Shown here piece by piece: positions 47,046 through 60,100 of a stretch of DNA of 64,000 nt. The notes beneath the pieces were generated by a model. That model saw only the letters and a program-made list of their open reading frames with translations, did not search any database and had not been told where the DNA came from. The translations under genes were made by a program, and so were the position numbers. The stretch comes from Rutidosis leptorrhynchoides (taxonomy: Eukaryota > Streptophyta > Magnoliopsida > Asterales > Asteraceae). Position 1 is the first letter of the stretch. The number at the start of each line of letters is the position of its first letter. The stretch lies in NCBI RefSeq assembly GCF_046630445.1, contig NC_092336.1:205377001-205441000 (forward strand). Direction: 5' to 3'.

Positions 47046-47791
47046 TAGACACAAGTAATCGAAACTACATTCTATGGTTGGATTATTAAATCGAATATGC
47101 CCCTTTTAGTCTGGTAATCTAAGAATTAGGGAACAGACACCCTAATTGACGCGAACTCTAAAGATAGATCTATCGGGCCCAACAAGCCCCATCCAAAGTA
47201 CCGGATGCTTTAGTACTTCGAAATTTATATCATGTCCGAAGGAGGATCCCGGAATGATGGGGATATTCTTATATGTATATTGTGAATGTCGGTTACCAGG
47301 TGTTCAATCCATATGAATGATATTTTTATTTCTATGCATGGGACGTATGTTTATGAGAAGTGGAAATATGAAATCTTGTGGTCTATTAAAATTATGAAAT
47401 GATTATTTATGTTAAACTAATGAACTCACCAACCTTTTGGTTGACACTTTAAAGCATGTTTATTCTCAGGTATGAAAGAAATCTTCCGCTGTGCATTTGT
47501 TCACTTTAAAGATATTACTTGGAGTCATTCATGACATATTTCAAAAGAAGTTGCATTCGAGTCGTCGAGTTCATCAAGATTATTATTTAGATAATTATAA
47601 TTAGATATGTTATTAAATGGTATGCATATCGTCAATTTTCGATGTAAGGAAGTTTGTCTTTTCAAAACGAATGCAATGTTTGTAAAATGTATCATATAGA
47701 GGTCAAGTACCTCGCGATGTAACCAACTATTGTGAATCGTTTGTAATCGATGTGGACTTTGTCCGGATGGATTAGGACGGGTCTTCACAGT

Positions 47792-47803
47792 TGGTATCAG
47801 AGC
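47792..47803 (+). other. E4 primer-binding site (initiator Met-tRNA type)
   Basis: TGGTATCAGAGC begins 3 bases after the LTR end. Confidence 0.93.
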
Positions 47804-48421
47804 GGTGGTCTTAGTGAACCAGGTCTGTATTGGTGTGTCTAACTGATAAGTCGTTAGGATGCATTAGTAAGTCTGGACTTCGACCGTGTCTGCATGTCAA
47901 AAGTTTTGCTTATCATTTCGTGTTGAAAATTACCTGCTTATCATTCTTAGTCTAGACACGTTTCACTGCATTGACTGCATGAATAGTGTATAAAAAAAAT
48001 TCATATCTTAGCGTATCTACTACTTCATATCTTAGCGTATCTGTTACTGTAACTTTGCCTGACAACTTCCGTAGATTCCTGCGTAACTTATGGGATTTTA
48101 GTATTCTATATGCATATATAAATTATGTATTACAGGGTACTAATCTACATCCTATAATCTATTTCTTATCGAAAATCCTTCATCTGATCGTACGAGATGA
48201 ATTCTGCAACCAGTTCGAGTCCCTCAGATTTCGATAACTATTCCGATAGTTATTCCGACAGCTATTCCAACATAGATGTTCACCTAAGCTCCGAAAACAA
48301 CGTCATCGGCATGAATCAACCAATCAGCCATTATCAATTAATCTGATGGGTTCGTAGTCGACTTAATTAATAGAAATATCCCTTCCACCAACCGAATTCA
48401 TCTCTTGACAATGAACCTGAA

Positions 48422-48769
48422 GTGTTTACTGGCGAACCTGTTCGAGACACCATTTTTAGTCTCATTTCCAGGGTAACTCGACAATATTATATTCTATCCA
48501 CAATTATGAACCTTATTTATTCGCTCGTTACCGACAATCATCCTGGAATAATAAGTCAACGAACTTCGCGCTCGAATAATCAAATCGGAGAATATGGTGC
48601 AAAATGTACCAGCTTCAGCAACATCACCGAAACCAACAGTACAATCAATAACAGCACCAGTACCATCAACAATCCATGCTTCAATATCATCATATGTACT
48701 TTGAGTATGATCTTCGTTCTACGTATCATTCTACCTCATTTATCTTCGTTCGACATGGCGAATATGTAA
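48422..48769 (+). pseudogene. Frame conserved with E1 6645-7050; unknown
   Basis: A 115-codon frame sharing TGEPVR, SLISRV and TDNHPG with E1. In the +1 frame around 48563-48707 the peptide ENMVQNVPA followed by a Pro/Ser/Thr-rich run matches E1 closely. This suggests that the second half of the true ORF lies in that frame. Confidence 0.5.
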
Positions 48770-50437
48770 TCTCTAAAGTTTTAGAGATTATTTATTCTTG
48801 TTCCAACTGAAAAGCAAATGAGTTTAATATCATATTAACTCATTAAATCCATGAATACATCTGAAGAAAATATATATGTATATATGTTTTCATAAAGATT
48901 GTAATTAAAAATCCTCTTGTACAAACTGTTAATGGTGAAAATATTTTAACGAGTAGGTAATACCCGAGGACTATTTAAATTTCACATTAATAAGTTACAT
49001 TGTACGTTCTTCGAATCTGTTTCGACAAGTCATATACTATCCTACTTACATCCACCGATATACAAATCCGTTCACCACAGAATAACCATATTCATACAAT
49101 TACATTTTTGGATTTTGATCTATCAGAATCCATCAAGTGGCATAACGAAGAAATAATGGACACAATAAAAATTGATTAGAAACAGATTAATTAACAATAT
49201 GAAATTCTATTAAGAATCCACGCTAACAAAATCCTAGCTAACTGTTCCTAGCTAACTGTTAATTTCGTATTACCATTTAATTATCGCAATTTATTTATCG
49301 CAGTTATTTTATCGCAATTTATATTCTCGCAATTTTATTTATCGTCATTTAATTTCTGTTATTTACTTTACGCATTTTATTAATTGTCATTTAATTTATG
49401 TATTTATTTTACACACTTTAAATATCGGGACACGTATACAAGGTTTTGACATATCATATCGACGCATCTATGTATATTATTTGGAATAACCATAGACACT
49501 CTATATGCAGTAATGATCGAGTTCTCTATACAGGGTTGAGGTTTATTCTATAATAATATATATACTTTGAGTTGTGATCGAGTCTGAGACGTATACGGGT
49601 CACGACACGTATTATTCGAATATTATATATTAAATTATATATAAATTATTGGACTGTTAACTGTGAATTATCGACTGAGGTCTACCAACATTGGACAATT
49701 AAAATGAATTAAAATATTGATTATAACATATGAAACTAAACATTTCTTCAAGTTGTCACTTGATTTCATCTTAAACCTCATTTGTATCTTGACGATTACA
49801 ATCTGCGTTCAAACCTTCATGATTCTTGAAAACACCTCAATCGATAGGATGAATCAACCGCACTTCATCTACGGAAGGAAAGATTTATGCATATAGTTAT
49901 GCACCTGAGAAACTCTCGGTAACTGAGTAAAAGTTTAACACGTAGCCGCGTCAGATCCTTTGGCATTTATTAGCAAAAATAACTTTGCGATCCCTTTTCA
50001 AAGTAGCAAATTTTGTCACAGCTTCAGCAAATCAACTTCGACTTTTCGTTCGACACAACCTTATTATCACCTTGACTTATATGTATGTTCTTTTATTGTT
50101 ACCGGGGAACCTTTTATATTCCACCATATTACCGTCAGCGTTTAATCAACTAAAAACACAATTCTCTTAAAATCACCTCGGATCGATAACTAATGATTCA
50201 GTTATGGTAGCAGTAAATGTAGAGGAATCGGCAATCAGTACTTTGAATACTCACAGTATTTCTACATCAATAGTTATATGTATACATATAACAAATATCT
50301 CCTAGAATTACGATCTTCAAATCTGAAATTTTGAAAAGGCACCCAATTTACGAATCGATACTCTAAATGTTGAAAAAGCTAAATGAAGCAGCAAAAACTG
50401 AAGGCAACCGTAAACGACCTTAGTCGTCGAAAGTTTC

Positions 50438-51006
50438 ATGATAAAGAATAATATGTTGGAAAAGCTCAGAAACATTGAAACTGGAAAATGGATAGAGTTA
50501 ACCATGAAGGAGACCAAGGACAAATACAAGGACCATACCCTATATTCAAAGAATCCAGATAATTCTGGGTCCGTTGAAATCTTTAGAGAATATCTTGCTC
50601 CGAAGTCATGCAGAAAGTCTTTCTCCATCAACCATCGAACTTAGAAATTCCAAAATATCATCATCAATATCTTCGATATTTCTGAAGATATTTTTTTATA
50701 AATATTCTCGTCCGAAATTATATACCTCTTCGTGTTTCTTGTGTATCATTATATTAGAAACATTCAATAGAAAATTTAGTATCGAAAAGAGGATTATGCA
50801 AAACTATGAAGGAAGCCGTGGATAAATCACAAAGAATAAGTTTGACTTCAAAGAATCCAAATGATTCTGTTTATGATGAAATCCTTAACGAATACCTTGT
50901 TTCCGAATCTAAACCCTTACGGATAAATCTTCTTCATCATCCTTCGATATTAGAAATTCCAAGATATCATCGTATCTTTCATTATAAATATCCTCCATAT
51001 TTCTGA
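50438..51006 (+). pseudogene. Duplicated short ORF in E4 (TMKE...SKNP family); unknown
   Basis: Frames at 50438-50644 and 50806-51006 both contain TMKE or MKE followed by SKNP and EYL. The flanking DNA (ATATTTCTGAAGATATTTT) also recurs. The segment is an imperfect tandem duplication of about 300 bp. E1 has one copy (22080-22244), matching the second frame best (KNPNDSV, HHPSILEI, FHYKYP). Confidence 0.55.
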
Positions 51007-51172
51007 AGATATTTTCATAACTATTCTTATCTGAAATCATTAATCTATTTCTGATATCAGTGTTACATCATATAGAAACTGTTAGTTTCTATATTCTGTA
51101 AACTTTCGAGTCTAAAATATGAATGTTATTGAAGTGATGTTGGGAACTGATGCATGAGTTAGTATAATATAA

Positions 51173-51404
51173 TGACACTTGATCAACGTGATTATATTAC
51201 AGTAAGTCATGCTGAGTTCTAATGAAACGTGATGATTCACAGACCATAACGTCATCATGTGTCATGTTACATAACTCTTTCATTCTACATAACCTCCGAA
51301 CATATCAAGAAGAATATATTCTTGATAGTTCTATCTTCTGTAATTTTGATAAATTTGAAAATCAAATCGTGCTATCACGTTCCACCATGTTTAGAACATT
51401 ATAA
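51173..51404 (+). pseudogene. Frame conserved with E1 22412-22699, frameshifted in E4; unknown
   Basis: Begins MTLDQRDYITVSHAEF exactly as in E1. It then loses a base before a stop, and the homologous protein resumes in another frame at 51222. Confidence 0.5.
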
Positions 51405-52145
51405 TCATTTGAAACTCTATATCTAAGAATTCTGGATCATTGTTCGTTTGACTTGGAGTCGGGAAAAGAAAACAAGAGCATGGAGCTCCGAAAAATAAAG
51501 GAAAAATATAAAGCCGATCACAAACATAGGAATTACAAACCGTGTATATCAATGGTTATCGCCACATAAAGACACGGGAGAATCAAAAACACTATAACCC
51601 CAAGGGCGAAGTAGAAGAAAACAGATTCCTCCGATGAAAGTTGGAAAAGGAGAATGATTGTGGCAATAGTCATGATAAGGACAAGGATCAGAACTGGATT
51701 AAGCATTTTCATAATCTTTTGGATGTATGAACTAAGAAAGAAAGTATAGGAATGGTGAGAATAATTGTGCGGAAGAGCTTAATTTATAGTGGAAATATTA
51801 AACAGAGTAATTGAGACAGATCACCGTATTTAATTATAGAGATCTTAATCTCCTTATTCGCCGAAGAATCAAATCTTTTAGATTTCGAAGATTTACTTAA
51901 ATCCCTTGAATTCTGGAATTCAACCAAGACTACGTCAAAAGTTAAAACGAAACTTCATTTATTCATTTCATTCTTTTGTGATAGCTTCATTCGTGCTCTT
52001 CGAATAATCGAATTAGTTTATCTGTATTATTCAATAATGATAAAACTCTAGTTATCAACTCATATTCGTCATGAAGACATTTTTATTGTTAACCATGATC
52101 ACCTCGCTCAAATTTCGGGACGAAATTTCTTTAACGGGTAGGTAC

Positions 52146-52413
52146 TGTGATGACCCGGAGATTTCCGACCAAATTTAAACTTGATCTTGATATGGTTTCG
52201 ACACGATAAGCAAAGTCTGTAACGTTGAATCTTAAAACTTTGAACTGTGTTCATATATATACTTTTGACCTCTGACTACTTCCGACGATTCACGAACATC
52301 AGTGTGTAAAATTAATATATTAAGTATTACTACAAGTTTATCAATATCATTATTACTCTCATTATAATTATTATTAACATTGATATTAATATTATTATTT
52401 GTATTATTATTAA

Positions 52414-52467
<54 letters not shown>

Positions 52468-55400
52468 AATGAGTATCATATTTAATATCATTATTATTAA
52501 TTTTATTATTATTATTATTTATGAACTTATTATTAGTATTAATATTATTATTAATACAAGTATATATTTATTTATACAGGATATATTCAGATACATGTAT
52601 AAATACGTATCTATACTCTGATGTATATATAAATATATACAAATACATACTAGTAATCAGTATTATATTTATAAACAAAAACATATCATATTCAGAAACA
52701 GATATAGATATATACGAATCAGATTTAGATACTGGTTGCAATCAAGCTGTGTTAAACTTTTGTTCTTATCTCCAAATCTGTTACCCATCTATTTCAATTG
52801 TACCATTATTTCACCTGCTACATAACTTTGGTACTTCTTATCTCCTTAATTTCAAAAGTAGACCTCAATTGTCTACACAAAAACAAAAATCGATCTATTC
52901 ATATGTACTGCCCAATGATTTGATTAATCTCAATATATACTGCTATCTGTTATTGCAAATCAAGAATTAAAAACAGAAAATAAAGAGAAAAATGATACAA
53001 GTTGTTCCTGGTTCTTGAACCCAAAACAATCAAGATCACCACATGATGAACCATTGTTTACTGCTCGAAAACAATCCAAAAACCGCCATCAAACTAACTA
53101 GTTTTCTTGTTATTTACAACACCGAATATAATCATCACCACCCACGGATCACCCACCATGAACAACTCGATAATCAAAGAAAAACACCATCATCCTATCA
53201 CCTTCACCAACCGGTCACCTCCACAACTCTACACCATAACCAAAGTCCATCACCACCTCATAATCACTACCAATGATTCTTCTTGATCACCAACCCTACA
53301 CACTCGCCACCACCTCGACATCATAATTACACCATGACCACCACCGCCGAATTCACCACTTTCTTTGATTTCTCCTATACGGTTACAACCATCTTCACCA
53401 CTTCTTAAACACCACAAAACATCATAACAAATCATCACAACAAACAAACACCTCGATAACTGATGACAAGATGCTACCACTCACTTATACGATTACCATC
53501 ACCACCCATCGACCCATTTATCTTCTTTGTTCAATTCCTACTGCTACTATACTATTCTATCGCTGCTATTTTCTTTTCTGAATAGTTAAATGAAAATGAT
53601 GGAAATCGTTCATGTACTTGCCATATTCTCATGATGGAATTTTTTTTTAAAAAAAAGTTAGATTATTTTGGAAACTTTATTTGGGTCCTTTAAAAGCTTC
53701 AATCAAATGATAATGCATCACCTAATCAACTTTTGAGATAGATTACTCATGGTGGGCGACCAAGTAAGGACACTTTATTTTTTTTTATTTAAGTGATGCA
53801 TATGATCATAATATTTAACAATGATAATGGGTGATGGGGGAGATTATTTAATGATAAAGGTGAAAGAAGTGTTGAGGAACTATACATCGAAGTAATTAAT
53901 GGGGAGTGGGTGCGTTTTCACTTTGATAGTAATAGACACGTATGTTGGATGAAAAGAACGAATACATGATGATACGAGTATGCTAAATGATCATAAAAAT
54001 GATGATGATTACCCGATTTTGTTGAATGAATATGGAGATGAGTAGGATAAAAATGACGATGATAAATGCATAATGATGATGAGGTTAGTAATGATCATGT
54101 TAAATGTAGGTGTATTAAGATAATATCACTAGATGATAATGACAGTAAAGTTGTGAAGACCCCAGAACTTCACCAAAACATCCTGGCTTTTCATTTGAAA
54201 CGTGAACTAGTGTTCTTGGGCTAACTAGCTAGAGTTTGTTGGACTCAAATCGGTTTGGCTAATATGAGGCTGAAATAAAATTGTCCATTTGTTATTTGGG
54301 CCGATATACTTGAAGCTTTTGATAAATGAATCCATTAAGACGTGATTGTGAGGCTACAACTTCTTTAATTTATTTGGCCGAGAAATAATGGGATTAGACT
54401 GAAGATGTTATGGTGATTTTGTGTATGATGATGATGTTTAGAATTAGAGTATGATTAAGATATTGATAATGATGCGTAAAGATGGAGATGGCGGTTTATA
54501 AGAGTATGATTATGATTACGTTTATAATGATGATCTTGATAAATATGGTTAAGGACGTTAGCGGGACGTCGCGGGTTCAAACCCGGACATGGGCATTATT
54601 TTTAAGAGCTACTTCTTTGAGGTAGTTTACATATTACTCATTATTATTATCATTATTATTGTCATTATTAGTATTATTATTAGTAAAAGTATTATTATTA
54701 TTAATATCATTAACATTATTATTATCACAAATATTATTATTGTTATTAACATATAACATTCTTATTTATTTTTAGTAGTATTATCATTACTATTAATATT
54801 AAAAGTATTTTCATTTTTTTAATCAACATTATTATTATTATTAGATGTATCAAGATTTTGGTATTATTTTCATCATTATTTATTATTTGTATTATTAATA
54901 TATCAAATCAAGATTTTCTATACAAAAATATATTTATAACATAAAACATAACCACATTAATATTTTTGTAATAAATATTAATTATCTATTTAAAGTATAT
55001 AAAAAAATATATCTAAATAAGTTAGTAATGAAACAGATAATTTATTAAAATAACAATTATATCACTAATAATATGTAAATTCATTCGATTACAATTATAT
55101 GTTTTAATAAATATATGAATAATATAGGTTCGTGAATCCGAGGCAACCCTGCATTGTTCAATGTAATCATATGTATTTTTACTACAAAATACATTAGGTG
55201 AGTTTCATTGATCCTCTTTTACTCTTTACATTTTTGGGGCTGAGAATACATGCAAATGCTTTAGTAACTGTTTTACAATAATTATATGCGTGAGTTTCAT
55301 TTGCTCTCTTTTACTCATTACATTTTTGGGCTGAGAATACATGAAATGTTTTAATAACTGTTTTAGAATATTTATATGCGTGAGTTTCATTATTCCCTTT

Positions 55401-56215
55401 TTAAATGCTTTTGCAATATATATTTTTGGGACTGAGAATACATGCGCTGCTTTTATAAATGCTTTACGAAATAGACACAAGTAATCGAAACTACATTCTA
55501 TGGTTGGATTATTAAATCGAATATGCCCCTTTTAGTCTGGTAATCTAAGAATTTGGGAACAGACACCCTAATTGATGCGAACTCTAAAGATAGATCTATC
55601 GGGCCCAACAATCCCCATCCAAAGTACCGGATGCTTTAGTACTTCGAAATTTATATCATGTCCGAAGGAGGATCCCGGAATGATGGGGATATTCTTATAT
55701 GTATATTGTGAATGTCGGTTACCAGGTGTTCAATCCATATGAATGATATTTTTGTTTCTATGCATGGGACGTATGTTTATGAGAAGTGGAAATATGAAAT
55801 CTTGTGGTCTATTAAAATTATGAAATGATTATTTATGTTAAACTAATGAACTCACCAACCTTTTGGTTGACACTTTAAAGCATGTTTATTCTCAGGTATG
55901 AAAGAAATCTTCCGCTGTGCATTTGTTCACTTTAAAGATATTACTTGGAGTCATTCATGACATATTTCAAAAGACGTTGCATTCGAGTCGTCGAGTTCAT
56001 CAAGATTATTATTTAGATAATTATAATTAGATATGTTATTAAATGGTATGCATATCGTCAATTTTCGATGTAAGGAAGTTTGTCTTTTCAAAACGAATGC
56101 AATGTTTGTAAAATGTATCATATAGAGGTCAAGTACCTCGCGATGTAACCAACTATTGTGAATCGTTTGTAATCGATGTGGACTTTGTCCGGATGGATTA
56201 GGACGGGTCTTCACA
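52146..56215 (+). repeat. E4 3' LTR (4,070 bp)
   Basis: Starts TGTGATGACCC and ends GGGTCTTCACA. It differs from the 5' LTR by a few substitutions and small indels, including a shorter (ATT)n tract at 52410-52465. Confidence 0.93.
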
Positions 56216-56220
56216 CAAAC

Positions 56221-57034
56221 CAGCTAGTCTAACCAGCTGAAGAATTTTAAGTTCAACCAGCACATGAAACTTAGTTCAACCAGCAGGCGATGCTATTTTC
56301 TTTCTAAAGGTCCAGCTTGCTGATGCGATTCAAAGTTTACTTAGCATTTCAATAAACCGGTCAGGTCATGTGCTTAACACGTGCACGACTGTTCTAGAAG
56401 AATGTTAGCTGTCCAAGGAAGATTCCCATCTATCATTGGATGCTTTTTATCATGGAAGGAGCACTAACAAATGGCAGGCTTTTTGCAGATTGTGTCCTTT
56501 ATCCTTATTGGCTAAATTGTAATTGTTTGTCCTTTTTTGTCTCCATTTCCTTTTTATGTTTTTGTCTTATTTAGAAAATAGCTGTTAAGCTTCTTCTATA
56601 AATAGAGAGTTATTGTAATTGTAAAACTTGGTTGATGATTAAATGAAAAGTTTGATAGAGCTTATCTATTTACAAAATCTCTGTGTCTTTACGAATCTTT
56701 GATTCCGGTGGCTAAGAGTGGTTTCTTTATCAGTGTTTGTGGTGTTACTTTATCAAACATTGTGGTGAAATCCAAATCTTCATATCTGATATTATAGTTG
56801 TGGTGGAATCTTTATCAGCTGTAGTTGAAGATTTGGAGTGTTTCTAGATCTCTAATTGTGGTGGTATCTTTATCAATTAAGGGTTTAGATTCTCTATCCT
56901 TTGTGTTCTTATTTCAGAGTTTTATACTCTGTTTTGGGGCTGTTGCTGTTACAATTTGGGGGTTTGTGTTCAGATCTGTTTAAGTGAAGAAAGCTTGTTC
57001 TAAATTGCATTTTTAAAGTCATAATTACGCATCA
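56221..57034 (+). repeat. E3 5' LTR, part 2
   Basis: Resumes after the E4 target duplication. It contains TTCTATAAATAGAGAG (TATA-like, near 56595) and ends ATTACGCATCA. Confidence 0.95.
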
Positions 57035-57037
57035 AAG

Positions 57038-57048
57038 TGGTATCAGAG
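57038..57048 (+). other. E3 primer-binding site (initiator Met-tRNA type)
   Basis: TGGTATCAGAG begins 4 bases after the LTR end, followed by AT in place of the C seen in E1, E2 and E4. Confidence 0.85.
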
Positions 57049-57187
57049 ATTAGGTTGTTCAAATCGAAGCTTTCTTATCATTTTTATTGTTGTTTCAGTT
57101 CATACTCTGTTTTAGAGCTGTTAAGCTTTATTTCAGATCTGGGTTTCTATTTGTTACTGAAGGTTTATTTCAGATCTGATATTTGAA

Positions 57188-60100
57188 ATGGCTGATATTT
57201 CAAGGAATATGACTCTTGAAGAAGCCCATAATCTTAGAAGAGATAGAGCTATTGAAGCTCTACAACATCAGATGAAAAGAATGGTTAACTTGTTGGAAGA
57301 TGGTGTTCCAAGAAGAAATAGAATTAGATCTGAAAATGGAGATACAACTATTGTGTCTTCTAGTACTGAATCTAAGGATGGTAGCCATGGATCTACTGAT
57401 GGATCTCATGCTTCTTCACAAAGAAGAAGAAGGCATAGAAAAAAGCTGATGATTTGAAAGATATCAAGATAGATCCACCTGATTTTGAAGGGTCCTCTAA
57501 TCCTGAAGATTACTTTGAATGGGTTCAGGCCATGGATAGAATTATGGAGGTTAAAGGCTACGATGATAAAAAGGCCTTTAAAGTTGTTGTAATCAGATTA
57601 AAGAAGTATGCTTCAATGTGGTATGATAATCTAAAAAAAGAAAGACAATATGAAGGGAAGAAAATAATCAAAACCTGGTCCAAGTTAAAAGAGTGTATGC
57701 AAAAGAGGTTTGTTCCTCAAGCTTACAAGCAAGAGCTGTATATCCAGATGAATACGCTCGAGCAAGGCAGCATGAATGTTGTTGATTACATCAGAGAGTT
57801 TGAGCAGCTCAAGATTCGTACAAATGTTAAAGAAGCTGAAGAACACACTATAGCAAGATTCGTTGGAGGCTTAAATGCTTCTATTGCTGATCAAGTTGAA
57901 ATGTAACCTATATGGACTTTTGAGAGTGCTTGCAAGCTGGCTATTCAAGTAGAGAAACAAGCAAAGAAGAAAATTAATTTTAAGTCTTATTCCAAGCCAG
58001 CTGTGCTGCCTATGAAGGGTCAATCATCTATGCTGCCTAGGCATAACGAGGCAGCATCCAAAGTATCTAAAGGCAAAGAGCAGGTTGTAGCTGGTCCTAA
58101 AGATGATAGAAGGAAATGCTTCAAGTGCCATGGATTTGGGCATTTTCAAGCTCAATGTCCTAACCAGCGTGCTCTTACACTAAAGGAGATTGAAGATTTG
58201 GAAGGGGGTTTTGAAACTGAACCAGCATATGATGAGTCTGATAGTGAAGAGTTTGTTGCTGCTGATATTGGAGAGTTTTTAGTAGTTCGAAGAGTAATGC
58301 ACTCAGCTGAAACTATTGAAGATAAGAGCCAGCGTGAAAACATCTTTCATTCAAGATGCACAGTCAAAGGCAAAGTGTGCAGCCTGATTATTGATGGGGG
58401 CAGCTGTGTAAACGCAGCATCTACTCACATGGTGGAAAAACTTGAGCTGGTTACAAAGAAGCATCCTCATCCATACAAACTTCAATGGCTTAACCAAGGC
58501 TGCGAGGTAAAGGTTACTCGCCAAGTTACTGTTCCATTTTCAATTGGTACTGTTTATCAGGATGAGATTACTTGTGATGTTATTCCTATGGATGCTTGTC
58601 ATTTGCTGCTTGGTAGACCTTGGTTATTTGATAAGTATGTCTATCATAATGGACACCAAAATACTTATTCAATGTATGTGAATGGAAAGAAGATCACCCT
58701 CACTTCTTTAAAGCCTAGTGAAATACCTAGAGCTGACCCTACTGTTAAGAATGATAAAACTTTGTTTATGACTCAAGCTGAAGTTGATACTGAGTTAAAG
58801 GGTGGTACTGGTGCTTATTTATTGCTGATAGTTGAAAGTGATGAGTTGAACCAGCATGATGAAATACCAGCTAGGGTAAAGCCATTGTTATTTGAATTTG
58901 ATGATGTGTTTCCTACTGAGTTACCTACTGGTTTGCCACCAATCAGGGGTATTGAACATCAAATTGATCTTGTACCTGGATCTGTCCTTCCTAACAAAGT
59001 AGCTTATCGATGTTCTCCTCATGAAGCAAAAGAATTAGAAAAGCAAGTTAATGAGCTGGTTGCAAAGGGGTATGTTAGAACCAGCATGAGTCCTTGTTCA
59101 GTACCAGCTTTGCTGGTTCCAAAGAAAGATGGTTCTATGAGAATGTGTGTAGACAGCAGAACTATTAACAACATCACCATCAAATATAGGTATCCCATAC
59201 CTAGATTAGATGATATGCTAGATGAGCTGCATGGTTCTTGTGTATTCTCCAAAGTTGATCTTAGAAGTGGGTATCATCAGATTCGAATGAAAGAAGGAGA
59301 TGAATGGAAGACAGCTTTCAAGATCAAAGGTGGATTATTCGAGTGGTTGGTTATGCCTTTTGGGTTGTCTAATGCACTCAGCACATTCATGAGACTTATG
59401 AATGAAGTGCTCAGGCCACTTATTGGTCAGTTTGTGGTTGTTTACTTTGATGACATCCTAGTGTACTCGAAAACTAAAGAAGAACACTTGGATCATCTGA
59501 GGAAAGTATTTGAGCTATTAAGGCAGAATCAGTTATATGCAAAGCTGGAGAAGTGTGATTTCTTTGTCAGCAAAGTAGTGTTTCTTGGATATGTGGTTTC
59601 TGAAGAAGGCATTTCAATGGATCCATCTAAGGTGGAAGCAATCAGATCATGGCCTAGTCCTTCTTCCATCACTGAAGTCAGAAGTTTTCATGGTTTAGCT
59701 TCATTTTATAGAAGATTTATCAAGGACTTCTCCACACTTGTTGCTCCAATTACTGATTGTATGAAGAAAGGGGTGTTTGAATGGTCTAGTTCTGCTCAAT
59801 CAGCATTGGAATCATTGAAAGAAAAGTTAAGTTTAGCACCTATACTTGCTTTGCCTAATTTTGATATGCTATTTGAACTTGAATGTGATGCAAGTGGTGT
59901 TGGCATTGGAGCTGTGCTAGTGCAAGGAAAACGGCCAGTAGCTTATTTCAGTGAAAAGCTAAGTGGGTCCAAGCTAAATTATAGCACCTATGATAAAGAA
60001 TTTTATGCCATCATTCGAGCTGTTGATCACTGGTCTCATTATTTGAAGCCAAGGCAGTTTGTTCTCTTTTCTGATCATGAAGCTTTGAAGTACATTAATG

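Larger units (their letters stand above)
43688..47789 (+). repeat. E4 5' LTR (4,102 bp)
   Basis: Aligns with 52146-56215 with few differences. It contains (ATT)n at 43943-44017, the tRNA-like segment at about 46108-46200, and a roughly 90-bp sequence in three tandem copies at 46772-47045. Confidence 0.93.
47790..52145 (+). mobile_element. E4 internal region, no polyprotein
   Basis: Homologous to the joined E1 internal parts. It includes the intact equivalent of the E2 insertion site near 49138-49145. It holds three decayed frames shared with E1 and ends in the hairpin AAATTTCGGGACGAAATTT (52110-52128) and TTAACGGGTAGGTAC (52131-52145). Confidence 0.88.
43688..56215 (+). mobile_element. E4: second non-autonomous element of the E1 family
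   Basis: LTRs of about 4.1 kb start TGTGA(C/T)GACCCGGAG and end GGGTCTTCACA. The flanking 5 bases are TAAAC (43683-43687) and CAAAC (56216-56220). The unbroken E3 3' LTR reads CAAAC at this site, so the left copy has one substitution. The internal region of 4,356 bp lacks pol. Primer site, hairpin and tract match E1. Confidence 0.95.
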